From JBBROS01 sp965199595 (GTDB lineage: Bacteria > Pseudomonadota > Alphaproteobacteria > Acetobacterales > Acetobacteraceae), in the NCBI GenBank assembly GCA_965199595.1, contig OZ241182.1:1674001-1738000 (forward strand): a DNA stretch of 64,000 nt. Reading direction: 5' to 3'. The translations under genes and the position numbers were made by a program. Numbering within the stretch: position 1 is the stretch's first letter; each line of letters starts with the position of its first letter. A model generated the notes under the pieces. It had not been told where the DNA came from. It saw nothing but the letters and a program-made list of their open reading frames with translations, and ran no database searches. Below, one piece after another: positions 44,516-53,796 of the stretch.

Positions 44516-45673
44516 GTGCGCACCCAGGTCGCGATCATCGGCGGCGGCCCGGCCGGGCTCATGCTCGGCCACCTGCTGACGCGGGACGGCATCGACAACG
44601 TGGTGATCGAGCGGCAGTCCCCGGAGTACGTGCTGGGCCGCATCCGCGCCGGCGTGCTGGAGCAGGGCACGGTGGACCTGCTGGAAGAAAGCGGCGCCGG
44701 GGCAAGGATGCAGGCGGAGGGCCTGCCGCATGACGGCTTCACCCTGTCCTTCGACGGCGACCCGCTGCGCATCGACCTCAAGGTGCTCACGGGGCGGTCC
44801 GTGATGGTCTATGGCCAGACCGAGGTGACGCGCGACCTGATGGCGTTGCGCACGGCACCGACGGTGTACGAGGCAAACGACGTGGCGCTGGAGGGGCTGG
44901 ACGGCAGCCCCACGGTGCACTTCACCCGGAACGGGGAGCGGCAGACGCTGGACTGCGACGTCATCGCCGGCTGCGACGGCTTCCACGGCGTGTCGCGCGC
45001 CAGCATCCCGGCGGACCGGCTGCGGCTGTTCGAGCGGGTGTATCCCTTCGGCTGGCTCGGCGTGCTGGTGGACCAGCCCCCGGCAGCGCACGAGCTGGTC
45101 TATGCCCACCACGCGCGCGGCTTCGCCCTGTGCTCCATGCGCTCCGCCACCCGCAGCCGCTACTACCTGCAATGCTCCATGGACGAGAAGCTGGAGGACT
45201 GGCCCGACGACCGCTTCTACGCCGAGCTGGCCCGGCGCATCCCGGCGGAGGTCGCCGCCGCATTGCAGCCGGGTCCGTCCATCGAGAAGTCCATCGCGCC
45301 GCTGCGCTCCTTCGTGGCGGAGCCGCTGCGCTTCGGCCGCCTGTTCCTGGCCGGCGACTCCGCGCACATCGTGCCGCCCACCGGGGCCAAGGGGCTGAAC
45401 CTCGCCATGTCCGACGTGCGCCTGCTGCACGAGGCGTTCCGTACGCGGTTCCGCGGCGGCTCCGATGCCGGGATCGACGCCTACTCGGCCCGCGTGCTGG
45501 ACCGGATCTGGCGCACGGAGCGGTTCTCCTGGTCCATGACCGCGCTGCTGCACACCTTCCCGGAGGCGGACGCCTTCACCCGCCGCCTCCAGCGCGCCGA
45601 GTTCGACGCGCTGGTTTCGTCCGAGAAGCTGCAGACGGTGATGGCGGAGAACTACACCGGTCTGGTGAGCTGA
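44516..45673 (+). CDS. pobA: 4-hydroxybenzoate 3-monooxygenase (p-hydroxybenzoate hydroxylase)
   Basis: 385 residues, GTG start at 44,516, two bases after the SDR stop. TQVAIIGGGPAGLMLGHLL is the FAD fold; IERQSPEYVLGRIRAGVLEQ is the highly diagnostic PobA segment; LFLAGDSAHIVPPTGAKGLN is the second FAD motif. It hydroxylates 4-hydroxybenzoate to protocatechuate with NADPH and O2. Protocatechuate ring-cleavage genes are not in this window. Its presence marks the locus as aromatic-acid catabolism and hints that TRAP2 imports 4-hydroxybenzoate or a precursor. Confidence 0.93.
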   Translation: MRTQVAIIGGGPAGLMLGHLLTRDGIDNVVIERQSPEYVLGRIRAGVLEQGTVDLLEESGAGARMQAEGLPHDGFTLSFDGDPLRIDLKVLTGRSVMVYGQTEVTRDLMALRTAPTVYEANDVALEGLDGSPTVHFTRNGERQTLDCDVIAGCDGFHGVSRASIPADRLRLFERVYPFGWLGVLVDQPPAAHELVYAHHARGFALCSMRSATRSRYYLQCSMDEKLEDWPDDRFYAELARRIPAEVAAALQPGPSIEKSIAPLRSFVAEPLRFGRLFLAGDSAHIVPPTGAKGLNLAMSDVRLLHEAFRTRFRGGSDAGIDAYSARVLDRIWRTERFSWSMTALLHTFPEADAFTRRLQRAEFDALVSSEKLQTVMAENYTGLVS

Positions 45674-45888
45674 CCCGGCCGGAGCCGGACCGTCTCATGG
45701 TGCCCTGCAACGTCGATCCCGGTGACGATGGTTGCCACGGCCTGCCGCAGGCCGCATCACCCTGCCGGACGCGCCGGGATGGGGCTTGCGCCCTGATCCC
45801 GGCGGACTGCGGCGCTATCGGGTCCTCTGACGGTCACTGCACGTCCATCCAGGCCGCAAGCGGCCATCACGCACCGGGCCAGCCAATC

Positions 45889-46950
45889 ATGATGATGGAT
45901 CCAGCCGGCTGGACGAGATCGCTGCGGCACCTCCGCATCGAGCAGCTGCCCAAGCCGCTCCTCTGCGTCCCCCTGGTTGCGCAGTGGCTTTGGCTGTCGA
46001 TCCGGTATCGCAGCCTGACCCTGCCCTCCAGCCTCAACCCCGGGATCGAGACGGGAGGGCTGGCCGGGGAGTCGAAATCCGATTGCCTGGCCCAGATCGG
46101 CGGGGCGTTCGCGCCGTGGGTGGCCGCTTGGTGCCGCGTGCGGCCCGGCGAGGATGCCGCCGCAATGCGCCTTGCCGCCGGGCTGGAGTTCCCGTTGATC
46201 GCCAAGCCCGATATCGGCTGGTGCGGCTACGGCGTGCGGCGGGTGGAGGATGACGCGGCCCTGCGAGCCTATGCGGCAGGCGTGCCCGCAGGGGCGACGT
46301 TCATGCTGCAGCGGCTGATCGAAGCTCCGAACGAGGTCGGGCTGCTGTACGTCCGCCAACCCGGCGCCGCGCAGGGCGACCTGGTGGCCATGACGCAGCG
46401 GCATCCGCCCACGGTCACCGGCGACGGACGGCGGAGCGTGGCCGCGCTGATCGAGGCGGACCCGCGTTGCCGTGCTCATGCGGCCGGCTACCTCTCGTCA
46501 TTGGGCAAGGCAGCGCTTCGATCCATACCGGAGCCCGGCGAGGTCGTGGCGCTGACGGCCATCGCCTCCCTGCGGGTTGGCGCCTGTTACCGGGATGTCT
46601 CGGCCCGGATCACGCCGCAGCTGGCGCGGCAGGTCACCGCCATCGCCGAGTCGATGGGCAGGTTCCACTACGGGCGTTTCGACGCGCGCTTCGCCACGAT
46701 GACAGACCTGGTGGACGGGCGGTTCAGCATCATCGAGGTCAATGGAGCCGGGTCCGAGGCCATCCAGTTCTGGGATCCGTCGCTCTCTCTCGCGGCAGCC
46801 TTTCGGGGGGTGTTTGCCAAGCAGCGTCAGATCTTCCAGTGGGGCGACGCGATGCGCCGGGCGGGGCATAAGCCTGCTGGACCGCTGCGGCTCGCACGGG
46901 CATGGCTGCACCAACAGAGCAGGCTGCGGCGGTTCCCTCCGTCCGGCTAG
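45889..46950 (+). CDS. ATP-grasp domain protein of unknown function (D-Ala-D-Ala ligase-like fold)
   Basis: 353 residues from ATG 45,889 (MMMDPAGWTRSLRH). LEFPLIAKPDIGWCGYGVRR is the nucleotide-binding Lys strand with a glycine loop; FMLQRLIEAPNEVGLLYVR and FSIIEVNGAGSEAIQFWDPS (Glu-x-Asn metal site) complete the ATP-grasp core. It should ligate a carboxylate to an amine or thiol using ATP, but the substrate domain resembles no enzyme I can name. The C-terminus is Arg-rich. The gene is isolated by 200-bp spacers, with PobA upstream and KDG kinase downstream. Confidence 0.72.
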   Translation: MMMDPAGWTRSLRHLRIEQLPKPLLCVPLVAQWLWLSIRYRSLTLPSSLNPGIETGGLAGESKSDCLAQIGGAFAPWVAAWCRVRPGEDAAAMRLAAGLEFPLIAKPDIGWCGYGVRRVEDDAALRAYAAGVPAGATFMLQRLIEAPNEVGLLYVRQPGAAQGDLVAMTQRHPPTVTGDGRRSVAALIEADPRCRAHAAGYLSSLGKAALRSIPEPGEVVALTAIASLRVGACYRDVSARITPQLARQVTAIAESMGRFHYGRFDARFATMTDLVDGRFSIIEVNGAGSEAIQFWDPSLSLAAAFRGVFAKQRQIFQWGDAMRRAGHKPAGPLRLARAWLHQQSRLRRFPPSG

Positions 46951-47075
46951 ATACAAAGGGCTGCGAGATCATGGCGACGCTAACGTTTTGTGGAGAACAA
47001 GTCAGTGTCCCTGCGTGCTCGGCGTGATGCGCTGGCCCGGCTGACGGTGCAGGCTGTGTGCCGGGCATTCGGCCC

Positions 47076-47981
47076 ATGAGGATCGCCTGCATCGGCGAGT
47101 GCATGGTCGAACTGCAGGAGCAGCCGGATGGGCAGTTCCGCCGAGCTTATGGCGGCGACACGCTCAACACGGCCGTCTATCTGGCGCGGCTGGGGGCGGC
47201 GGTCGACTACGTGACGGCGCTGGGCGATGACGCCTGGAGCGCCGAGATGCTGGCGGATTGGCAGGCGGAGGGGATCGGCACCGGCCTGGTGCAGCGCATC
47301 CCCGGTGCGTTGCCGGGCCTGTATGTGATCCAGACGGACGCGCAGGGGGAGCGGCGCTTCCTGCACTGGCGTGACAGCGCCGCTGCCCGCCGCCTGTTCG
47401 ACCACATGGAGGCCACGGCGCTGGACGCCTTCGATGTGCTGTATCTGTCGGGGATCACGCTGTCGATCTACGACGAGGCGGCGCGGGCGGCCCTGCTGCG
47501 GGCCATCGACGGCGCCCGCGCGCGCGGCGCCCGGGTGGTGTTCGACACGAACTTCCGGCCGCGCGGCTGGCCGGACCTGGTTCGGGCGCGGTCGCTGTAT
47601 GCGGCGGTGTTCGCCCGGGCCAGCATCGTGCTCGCCTCCACCGACGACCTGGACATGCTGTACGGCGCCGCGGGGACCGCCATCCTGTTGCAGCATTCCG
47701 CGGGCGCCGAAGTCGTGCTGAAATCGCCCGAGCCGCTGTCGCGCGTCTATGCCGGCGGTGACCCGGTGGTGGTGCGGCCGGCCCCGGTCGCGCGGGTGCT
47801 GGACACGACGGCGGCCGGTGACAGTTTTGCCGCCGGGTATCTCGCGGCCCGGCTGCGCGGACTGGGGCCGGTGTCGGCGGCGCGGGCAGGGCATCATCTG
47901 GCGGGCCGGGTCGTGGGGCATCCTGGCGCGCTCATCCCACGCGCGGCCATGCCGCCCAGTTTCGAGGAACCTTCGTCATGA
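47076..47981 (+). CDS. kdgK: 2-dehydro-3-deoxygluconate kinase (PfkB family)
   Basis: 301 residues from ATG 47,076. RIACIGECMVELQ is the first KDG-kinase strand; FRRAYGGDTLNTAVYLARLG is the PfkB signature 1; the catalytic region VLDTTAAGDSFAAGYLAARL is signature 2 with the base Asp. It phosphorylates 2-keto-3-deoxygluconate to KDPG with ATP. The stop overlaps the aldolase start (ATGA), so the two are co-translated. Dehydratase and sugar dehydrogenase genes are not nearby. Confidence 0.9.
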   Translation: MRIACIGECMVELQEQPDGQFRRAYGGDTLNTAVYLARLGAAVDYVTALGDDAWSAEMLADWQAEGIGTGLVQRIPGALPGLYVIQTDAQGERRFLHWRDSAAARRLFDHMEATALDAFDVLYLSGITLSIYDEAARAALLRAIDGARARGARVVFDTNFRPRGWPDLVRARSLYAAVFARASIVLASTDDLDMLYGAAGTAILLQHSAGAEVVLKSPEPLSRVYAGGDPVVVRPAPVARVLDTTAAGDSFAAGYLAARLRGLGPVSAARAGHHLAGRVVGHPGALIPRAAMPPSFEEPSS

Positions 47982-48616
47982 GCAACCACGCCGAACAACT
48001 CGCGGTCCTGCTGGCGCACGGCCGGGTCATTCCGGTGATCACCATCGACCGGCTGGAGGATGCGGTGCCGCTGGCGCGCGCCCTGGTCGAGGGCGGGGTG
48101 CATCTGCTGGAGATCACCCTGCGCACCGTGCACGGGCTTGCGGCGGCCGAGGCCATCATGCGCGCGGTGCCGGACGCGATCGTGGGGATCGGCACGGTGC
48201 TGACCCCGCAGGACCTGGTGCGGGCCGTTTCCGCCGGCGTGCGGTTCGCCCTCAGCCCCGGCGCCACGCCCGCGCTGCTGGAGGCCGCGGCCGAGGCGCC
48301 GATCCCGTTCCTGCCGGGCATCGCCACCGCATCGGAGCTGATGGCGGCGCTGCAGCACGGGTTCAGCGTGGCCAAGTTCTTCCCGGCGAGCAGTTCTGGC
48401 GGCATCCCGGGGCTGCGGGCCATGGCCGGTCCGTTTCCCGCCGCCCGGTTCTGCCCCACCGGCGGCATCTCCGCAGCCAATGCGGCGGAGTGGCTGGCGG
48501 AGCCGAACGTCGTGGCCGTGGGCGGATCGTGGCTCACACCGGCGGCCGATGTGGCGGCGGGGCGGTGGGACCTGATCCGCGCGAGGGCAACCCTCACACG
48601 CGGCCTTGCCGGCTGA
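47978..48616 (+). CDS. eda: KDPG/KHG aldolase (2-dehydro-3-deoxyphosphogluconate aldolase)
   Basis: 212 residues. RVIPVITIDRLEDAVPLARA, then GVHLLEITLRTVHGLAAAEA (Glu acid-base), IGTVLTPQDLVRAVSAGVRF, LSPGATPALLEAA and VAKFFPASSSGGIPGLRAM, where the Lys forms the Schiff base. It cleaves KDPG to pyruvate and glyceraldehyde-3-phosphate, completing an Entner-Doudoroff-type route with the upstream kinase. Convergent with the enoyl-CoA hydratase gene. Confidence 0.94.
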   Translation: MSNHAEQLAVLLAHGRVIPVITIDRLEDAVPLARALVEGGVHLLEITLRTVHGLAAAEAIMRAVPDAIVGIGTVLTPQDLVRAVSAGVRFALSPGATPALLEAAAEAPIPFLPGIATASELMAALQHGFSVAKFFPASSSGGIPGLRAMAGPFPAARFCPTGGISAANAAEWLAEPNVVAVGGSWLTPAADVAAGRWDLIRARATLTRGLAG

Positions 48617-48643
48617 CATGCGCGGCCTGAACGCACGCCGTCT

Positions 48644-49438
48644 TCAGCGGCGGGAGAAGTCCGGCAACCGGCGTTCGGCCATCGCCCTGACACCCTCCCT
48701 GAAGTCGGCGGTCTCGAAATGCTGCTGCTGCTCGGTGAGTTCATGGTCGGTGATCGCGGCCACCGCATCGGCCAGGCCGCGGCGCAGCGTGCGGCGGGTG
48801 GAGGTGACGGCGATGGGCGCGGACTGCGCGATCTCCCGCGCAAGGCCCAGCGCGGCCTCGCGCAGCTCCGCCTGCGGCACCAGCACGTCCACCAGGCCGA
48901 TCGCATGCGCCTCCTCGCCGCCGATGCGCCGGCCGGTGTAGAACAGCAGCGCCGCCTTCTGCTCGCCCACCACGCGCGGCAGGGTGATGCTCAGGCCGAA
49001 CCCGGGATGGAACCCCAGCCGGTTGAAGTTGGCGGTGAACCGGGAATCGGCCGAGGCGACGCGGAAGTCGGCGACCAGCGACAGGCCGAGCCCGCCGCCC
49101 ACCGCGGCACCCTGCACCGCCGCCACCACCGGCGTCTCGCAGCGGAACAGCCGCACCGCCTGCTGATACAGGTGGCCGCCATCCCGCGAGCCGACCGTGT
49201 CCCGCGCCGGGCTGGAGAAGTCGGCGCCGGCGCAGAAGTTGCGGCCCTCCGCACAGAGCAGGATGGCGCGAATGGCGGGGTCGGCGTCGAACCGCTCGAA
49301 CGCCTCGGCCAGCGCGCCGATCAGCGCCATGTCGAAGTAGTTGTTCGGCGCCCGGCAGATCTCGGCGATGCCGACATGCCCCGCCGCGCTCACCCGCACA
49401 TCGCCGATCCGCATGGGGCTTTCCATCGTGCCGCTCAT
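48644..49438 (-). CDS. Enoyl-CoA hydratase/isomerase
   Basis: 264 residues. FCAGADFSS (first oxyanion-hole strand) and VQGAAVGGGLGLSLVADFRV (second oxyanion Gly) are clear; the usual catalytic Glu lies around LGFHPGFGLSITLPRVVG, where only one of the two family acids is obvious, so the reaction (hydratase, hydrolase or isomerase) is uncertain. Last gene of a long minus-strand block; ATG overlaps the preceding dehydrogenase stop. Confidence 0.9.
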   Translation of the reverse strand: MSGTMESPMRIGDVRVSAAGHVGIAEICRAPNNYFDMALIGALAEAFERFDADPAIRAILLCAEGRNFCAGADFSSPARDTVGSRDGGHLYQQAVRLFRCETPVVAAVQGAAVGGGLGLSLVADFRVASADSRFTANFNRLGFHPGFGLSITLPRVVGEQKAALLFYTGRRIGGEEAHAIGLVDVLVPQAELREAALGLAREIAQSAPIAVTSTRRTLRRGLADAVAAITDHELTEQQQHFETADFREGVRAMAERRLPDFSRR

Positions 49439-50598
49439 CGCAGGCCGAGCCCCCGGGCGATGATGCCGCGCAGGATCTCCCGGGTGCCGCCGCGCAGGGA
49501 GAAGGACGGCGCCGTCATCACCAGGTGCGCCAGCACGGCGTTCAGCGACGAGTTGCCGGGTTGCTCGGAGGGCTCAGCATCGACCAGCAATCGCACCACT
49601 TCAACCGTCTCCTGTTCCAGCACGTTGCCGAGGTCCTTGACGAGGGAGGCCTGCAGCGCCGGGTCCTCGCCCGCCTGCAGCATTCCGGCGACGGAGCGGG
49701 AGAGATGCCGCAGCGCCAGGATGTGCGAGGTGAGCCGCCCGAGCACCACCGCGGCCCGGTCCGGCGCATCCGGTCCCAGCGCGCGCACCGCCTCGGTCAG
49801 CAGCGCGAAGGAGGACAGGAAGCGGTCGGGGCCGGAGCGCTCGAAGGCCAGCTCCGCCGTCACCTGGGTCCAGCCGGCGCCCTGCTGGCCCAGCAGCGCG
49901 TCCTGCGGCAGCAGCAGGTCCTGCAGGATCACCTCGTTGAAATGGTGGCCGCCGCGCATGTCGATGATCGGCCGCACCGTCATGCCGCCCTGCTGCGCCT
50001 GCTTCATGTCCACCAGGAACTGGCTCGACCCGGCATGGCGGTCATCCGACTTCCCATCCGTCCGGCAGAACAGGATCATGTAGTCGGCGACATGGGCGGA
50101 GGAGGTCCACACCTTCTGGCCGTTCACCAGCCAGCCGCCCTGCACGGGCTGCGCCCTGGTGCGAGCCGCCGCAAGGTCGGACCCGGAATCCGGTTCGCTC
50201 ATGCCGATGCAGAACGAGCACTCGCCGGCGGCGATGCGCGGCAGGATGGCCCGGCGCTGCGCCTCCGTGCCGTTGCGCAGGATGTTGGGGCCGCTCTGCC
50301 GCTCCGCCACCCAGTGGTGGCCCACCGGTGCGCCCGCGGCCAGCAGCTCCTCCAGCACCACGTAGCGCTCCAGCGCGGAGCGTTCCTGGCCGCCGTACTG
50401 CCTGGGCCAGGTCATCCCCAGCCAGCCACGCGCGCCCAGGATGCGGCTGAACGTGGCGTCGTGCCCGCTCCAGGACTGCGCGCGCTCCTGTGGGCTGCGG
50501 TCCCGCAGCGCGTCCGACAGGAAGCCGCGGATCTCGTGCCGGAGCGCCTCCGCCGCGTCGGTGGTTCTGGGTGGGGTGGCGAAGGCGAGTGCCTGCAT
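49435..50598 (-). CDS. Acyl-CoA dehydrogenase (FAD)
   Basis: 387 residues from ATG 50,598 (MQALAFATPPRTTDA), with a GGAGGA site upstream; earlier in-frame start lacks one. FCIGMSEPDSGSDLAAARTR is the FAD/substrate motif, and LFCRTDGKSDDRHAGSSQFL the middle beta-domain; FSLRGGTREILRGIIARGLG is the C-terminal signature. It alpha,beta-desaturates an acyl-CoA, passing electrons to ETF. It pairs with the smaller dehydrogenase at 52,732, suggesting a heteromeric enzyme as in cholesterol or aryl side-chain degradation. Confidence 0.92.
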   Translation of the reverse strand: MQALAFATPPRTTDAAEALRHEIRGFLSDALRDRSPQERAQSWSGHDATFSRILGARGWLGMTWPRQYGGQERSALERYVVLEELLAAGAPVGHHWVAERQSGPNILRNGTEAQRRAILPRIAAGECSFCIGMSEPDSGSDLAAARTRAQPVQGGWLVNGQKVWTSSAHVADYMILFCRTDGKSDDRHAGSSQFLVDMKQAQQGGMTVRPIIDMRGGHHFNEVILQDLLLPQDALLGQQGAGWTQVTAELAFERSGPDRFLSSFALLTEAVRALGPDAPDRAAVVLGRLTSHILALRHLSRSVAGMLQAGEDPALQASLVKDLGNVLEQETVEVVRLLVDAEPSEQPGNSSLNAVLAHLVMTAPSFSLRGGTREILRGIIARGLGLR

Positions 50599-50602
50599 CG
50601 TC

Positions 50603-52732
50603 CTATCCTCCGGCGGGTTCGGCTGGCAACAGCACCAGCAGGGCATCGGCCACCGTGCAGCCCTGGCCGCGGGCGTGCACGATGACTGGGTTCAGCTCGA
50701 GTTCGGAGATGCGGTCGCATCCCGCCAGCGCCAGGCGCGAGACCAGGGACACCAGCCGGGCCAGTGCGGCGAGGTCGGCGGGCGGGGCGCCGCGGAAGCC
50801 CTCCAGCAAGGGGGCGCTGCGCAGGCCGCGGAGCAGCGCCTCGGCTTCGGCCTCGCTGACCGGCGCGAGGGCATAGGCGACGTCGCGGAACAGCTCGGTG
50901 GTCACGCCGCCGGCACCCACCGTCACCACCGGGCCGAAAGTGGGGTCGCGCACCACGCCAAGGATCATCTCCACGCCCTTCGCGGCCATGGGCTCCAGCA
51001 GCACGCCGTCCGCGGCGGCACCGGGGACATGCCGGGCGGCGGCGTGCAGGATGTCGTCGAACGCAGCCTCCAGCGCCGCCATGTCAGGAATGCCGAGGCG
51101 GACGCCGCCGGCCTCCGTCTTGTGCGGAATGGCGGCGGACTGGATTTTGGCGGCCAGGGGAAAGCCCAGCGATGCGGCCGCCGCAGCAAGCCCCTCCCGC
51201 GTGGCGACCAGCCGGCCGGGCGCGATCGGCACGCCGCACCCGGCCAGCAGCGCCTTGGCCGCGTATTCCGTCAGCGTGCCGGACCTGGCCAGCCCCTCGT
51301 GCACCGCTGCCGGCAACGCCAGCGGCGGCGGCGCCTCGTGATGCACCATCCGGCCGCGGTCACGCAGCGCGGCGGCGGCTTGGGCCAGCAGCGCCATGGA
51401 CGGGCAGATCACCGCCCCGGCCTCCGCCAGCACGGCGCGGCCGAGCGGGGAGGGCAGGGTGTAGCTGTAGAACAGCACGGGCTTGCGCCGCTGCCCCAGC
51501 AGCCCGGCCAGCGTGGAAGCGTCCAGCGAGACGCGGGCCGGGTTGGCGAGGGTGGTGACCACGGCGACGATGTCGATGGCCGGGTCATCCAGCAGCAGCG
51601 CCACGGTGCGCAGCGTGCCGCCGCCCTGGGCGCCGCCGGCGGTCAGGTCCACCGGGTTGCGTGCGGCGCCGTAGGACGGGATGTTGGCGCGGATCGCCGC
51701 CTGGGTCGCGGGCCCCAGCTCCGGCAGCGACAGCCCGGCGGCGTCCAGCAGGTCCGCCGACCAGGCGCCGGCCCCGCCCGAGATGGTGACCACGCCCACC
51801 CGGCCGCCCGCCGCGGGCGGGTTCGCGGCCAATGCGGCGGCCAGGCACAGCGCCTCGTCCAGCTCGGCCGCGACCACGATGCCATGACGGGCGAACATGG
51901 CGTCGTATCCGGCATTCCAGCCCGCCATGCTGGCGGTGTGGGAGGCGGCGGCGATCCTGCCGGCATCGGAGCGGCCGGCCTTGATGGCGACGATGAACTT
52001 GCCGGCATCCCGTGCCGCGCGGGCCGCGGCGATGAAGCCGGCAGGGTCGCGCACGCTTTCCAGGAACAGCAGGATGCCGGCCGTGTCCGGGTCCTGCACC
52101 AGGTGCGCCATGATGTCGGCGGCGGTGAGGTCCGCCTCGTTGCCGGTGCTGACCACGCTGCTGAACGACAGGCCGAGCGCGCGGCCGCGGTTGTAGAGCG
52201 CGAAGCCCATGCCGCCGCTCTGCGCGACGATGCCGATGCGGGTGTGCAGCGCGGTGGGTGCGGTGTCGGCGTCGCGGTCCACCGCCGGGCTGAAGGTGGC
52301 GCTGACGCGGGCGACCTCGTTGTGGAAACCCTCGGCGTTCGGGCCCAGGATGCGCATGCCGGTGCGCCGGGCCAGGGCGCCGACCTGCTGCTGCAGGTCC
52401 GGCGGCGCCGCGTCGTCCTCCGCGAAGCCGGAGGAGATCACCACGGCGTTGCGCACGCCGGCGGCCGCGCAGTCCTCCAGCACCGGCAGCACGCCGCCGG
52501 CCGGGATGGCGATCAGCGCCAGGTCGATCGGCGTGTCACCGGCCGCCGCCACATCGGGCACGCAGGCCAGGCCGTCGATCTCGGTGTAGGACGGGTTGAC
52601 CGGCACGATGCGCCCGGGGAACCCGTTCCTCCGCAACAGCCCCAGCAGCTGCCCGCGGATGCGGTGCGGGTCGGGCGAGGCCCCGATGATCGCCACCGAG
52701 GCGGGTGACAGCAGGGTGTCGAGCGGCGGCAT
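50603..52732 (-). CDS. ADP-forming acyl-CoA synthetase (acetate-CoA ligase type, fused alpha-beta)
   Basis: 709 residues from ATG 52,732, one base overlapping the preceding stop. Residues 1-130 form a CoA-binding Rossmann domain (SVAIIGASPDPHRIRGQLLG). A succinyl-CoA-ligase-like domain follows (IGIVAQSGGMGFALYNRGRA), with SHTASMAGWNAGYDAMF holding the phosphorylated-His helix. The C-terminal ATP-grasp domain starts near 500 (GCGVPIAPGRLVATREGLAA). It interconverts acid + ATP + CoA with acyl-CoA + ADP + Pi. Neighbouring CoA-transferase and dehydrogenases indicate it belongs to acid activation. Confidence 0.9.
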   Translation of the reverse strand: MPPLDTLLSPASVAIIGASPDPHRIRGQLLGLLRRNGFPGRIVPVNPSYTEIDGLACVPDVAAAGDTPIDLALIAIPAGGVLPVLEDCAAAGVRNAVVISSGFAEDDAAPPDLQQQVGALARRTGMRILGPNAEGFHNEVARVSATFSPAVDRDADTAPTALHTRIGIVAQSGGMGFALYNRGRALGLSFSSVVSTGNEADLTAADIMAHLVQDPDTAGILLFLESVRDPAGFIAAARAARDAGKFIVAIKAGRSDAGRIAAASHTASMAGWNAGYDAMFARHGIVVAAELDEALCLAAALAANPPAAGGRVGVVTISGGAGAWSADLLDAAGLSLPELGPATQAAIRANIPSYGAARNPVDLTAGGAQGGGTLRTVALLLDDPAIDIVAVVTTLANPARVSLDASTLAGLLGQRRKPVLFYSYTLPSPLGRAVLAEAGAVICPSMALLAQAAAALRDRGRMVHHEAPPPLALPAAVHEGLARSGTLTEYAAKALLAGCGVPIAPGRLVATREGLAAAAASLGFPLAAKIQSAAIPHKTEAGGVRLGIPDMAALEAAFDDILHAAARHVPGAAADGVLLEPMAAKGVEMILGVVRDPTFGPVVTVGAGGVTTELFRDVAYALAPVSEAEAEALLRGLRSAPLLEGFRGAPPADLAALARLVSLVSRLALAGCDRISELELNPVIVHARGQGCTVADALLVLLPAEPAGG

Positions 52733-53796
52733 CAGGCCACGCTTGTCAGCAACGGCCACAGCCCCTCCGCCCCGGCGCGCAGGGCGGCGCGTCCCACCAT
52801 GGCGTTCCACTCCGCCTCGTTGCCGAACTCGTCGCGCCAGGACCACAGGCGCCGGGTCGCGTGGTGCAGCTCGTATTCCTGGGTGAAGCCGATGGCGCCG
52901 TGCGACTGGTGCGCCAGCCCGGCGGCGATGCTGGCCGCCTCGCCGGCCCGTGCCTTCGCGGCGGCGATGGTCAGCACCGGCAGCCTGCCGGTCCGCAGCC
53001 CTTCATCTAGCGCCTCCGTGGCCATGTCGGCCGCGGCGATGGCGGCGGCGGACTGCCCGGCCATGATCGCCAGGTTGTGCTGGATCGCCTGGAACTTGCC
53101 GATCGGCCTGCCGAACTGCACCCGCGTCTGCACGTAGGCCACGGTGACGGACAGCGCGCGGGAGAGCGCGCCGGCGAGCTGCACGGTGCGCAGCGCGGCC
53201 CCGGCGCCGCGCAGGGCCTCCGCCGTCATCGGGGCCGGGGCAACGGCCTCGGGCGGGAGCACCAGGTCGAACCGCACGGTGTCACGCGGCTCGCCGGCGA
53301 GGTTCACGTCCCGCGCGGTGACGAGGCCGGCGGCGGGCACGCTGGCCAGCATGGCGCCGCCGGGTGCCTCGGCCAGCGCCACCAGCGCCGCGGCGTCGCG
53401 CGCCCACGGCAGACGGGCGGCGGTGCCCGCCAGCCGCCAGCCACCGCCATCCCGCGTAAGGGTCAGGGTGTCGGCCTTGCGCACCGGGGCCAGCGTCAGG
53501 ATGCCCACCGGCACCGGCAGCCCGGCCTTCGCCAGCAGCCACCCGGCCAGCATGGTCTCGGCCAGCGGCAGCGGGGCGTTGAAAGCGGCGGAGACCTGCA
53601 GGATCCGCATCGCCTCGGTGACGGTCGCGCCGAAGCCGCCGGCCTCCTCGGGCAGCAATGCCGCGGTGAAGCCCGCGGCGGCCACCTCCTCCCACAGCGC
53701 CTGCGGGAATGTGCCTTCGTCGGCGCCTTGCAGCAGCGCCTTGTCGATATGTCCGCTGAACAGACGCTCGGCGCTGTCGGCAAGCTGGTCGCTCAT
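52732..53796 (-). CDS. Acyl-CoA dehydrogenase, small-type
   Basis: 354 residues. LPEEAGGFGATVTEAMRILQ and VQTRVQFGRPIGKFQAIQHN (typical FAD-binding segment) with the C-terminal region SHGAIGFTQEYELHHATRRL. The middle FAD-motif is degenerate (ARDAAALVALAEAPGGAMLA), so the subunit may be catalytically incomplete and partner the larger paralogue at 49,435. Adjacent on the operon to the ADP-forming synthetase. Confidence 0.88.
   Translation of the reverse strand: MSDQLADSAERLFSGHIDKALLQGADEGTFPQALWEEVAAAGFTAALLPEEAGGFGATVTEAMRILQVSAAFNAPLPLAETMLAGWLLAKAGLPVPVGILTLAPVRKADTLTLTRDGGGWRLAGTAARLPWARDAAALVALAEAPGGAMLASVPAAGLVTARDVNLAGEPRDTVRFDLVLPPEAVAPAPMTAEALRGAGAALRTVQLAGALSRALSVTVAYVQTRVQFGRPIGKFQAIQHNLAIMAGQSAAAIAAADMATEALDEGLRTGRLPVLTIAAAKARAGEAASIAAGLAHQSHGAIGFTQEYELHHATRRLWSWRDEFGNEAEWNAMVGRAALRAGAEGLWPLLTSVA

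Noticed and set aside
50441..52708. A 755-codon plus-strand reading frame opposite the ADP-forming synthetase
   Set aside because: No recognisable domains and Gly/Arg/Gln-rich composition, whereas the minus strand is a clear CoA-ligase. Long antisense frames are expected with strong third-position GC bias.
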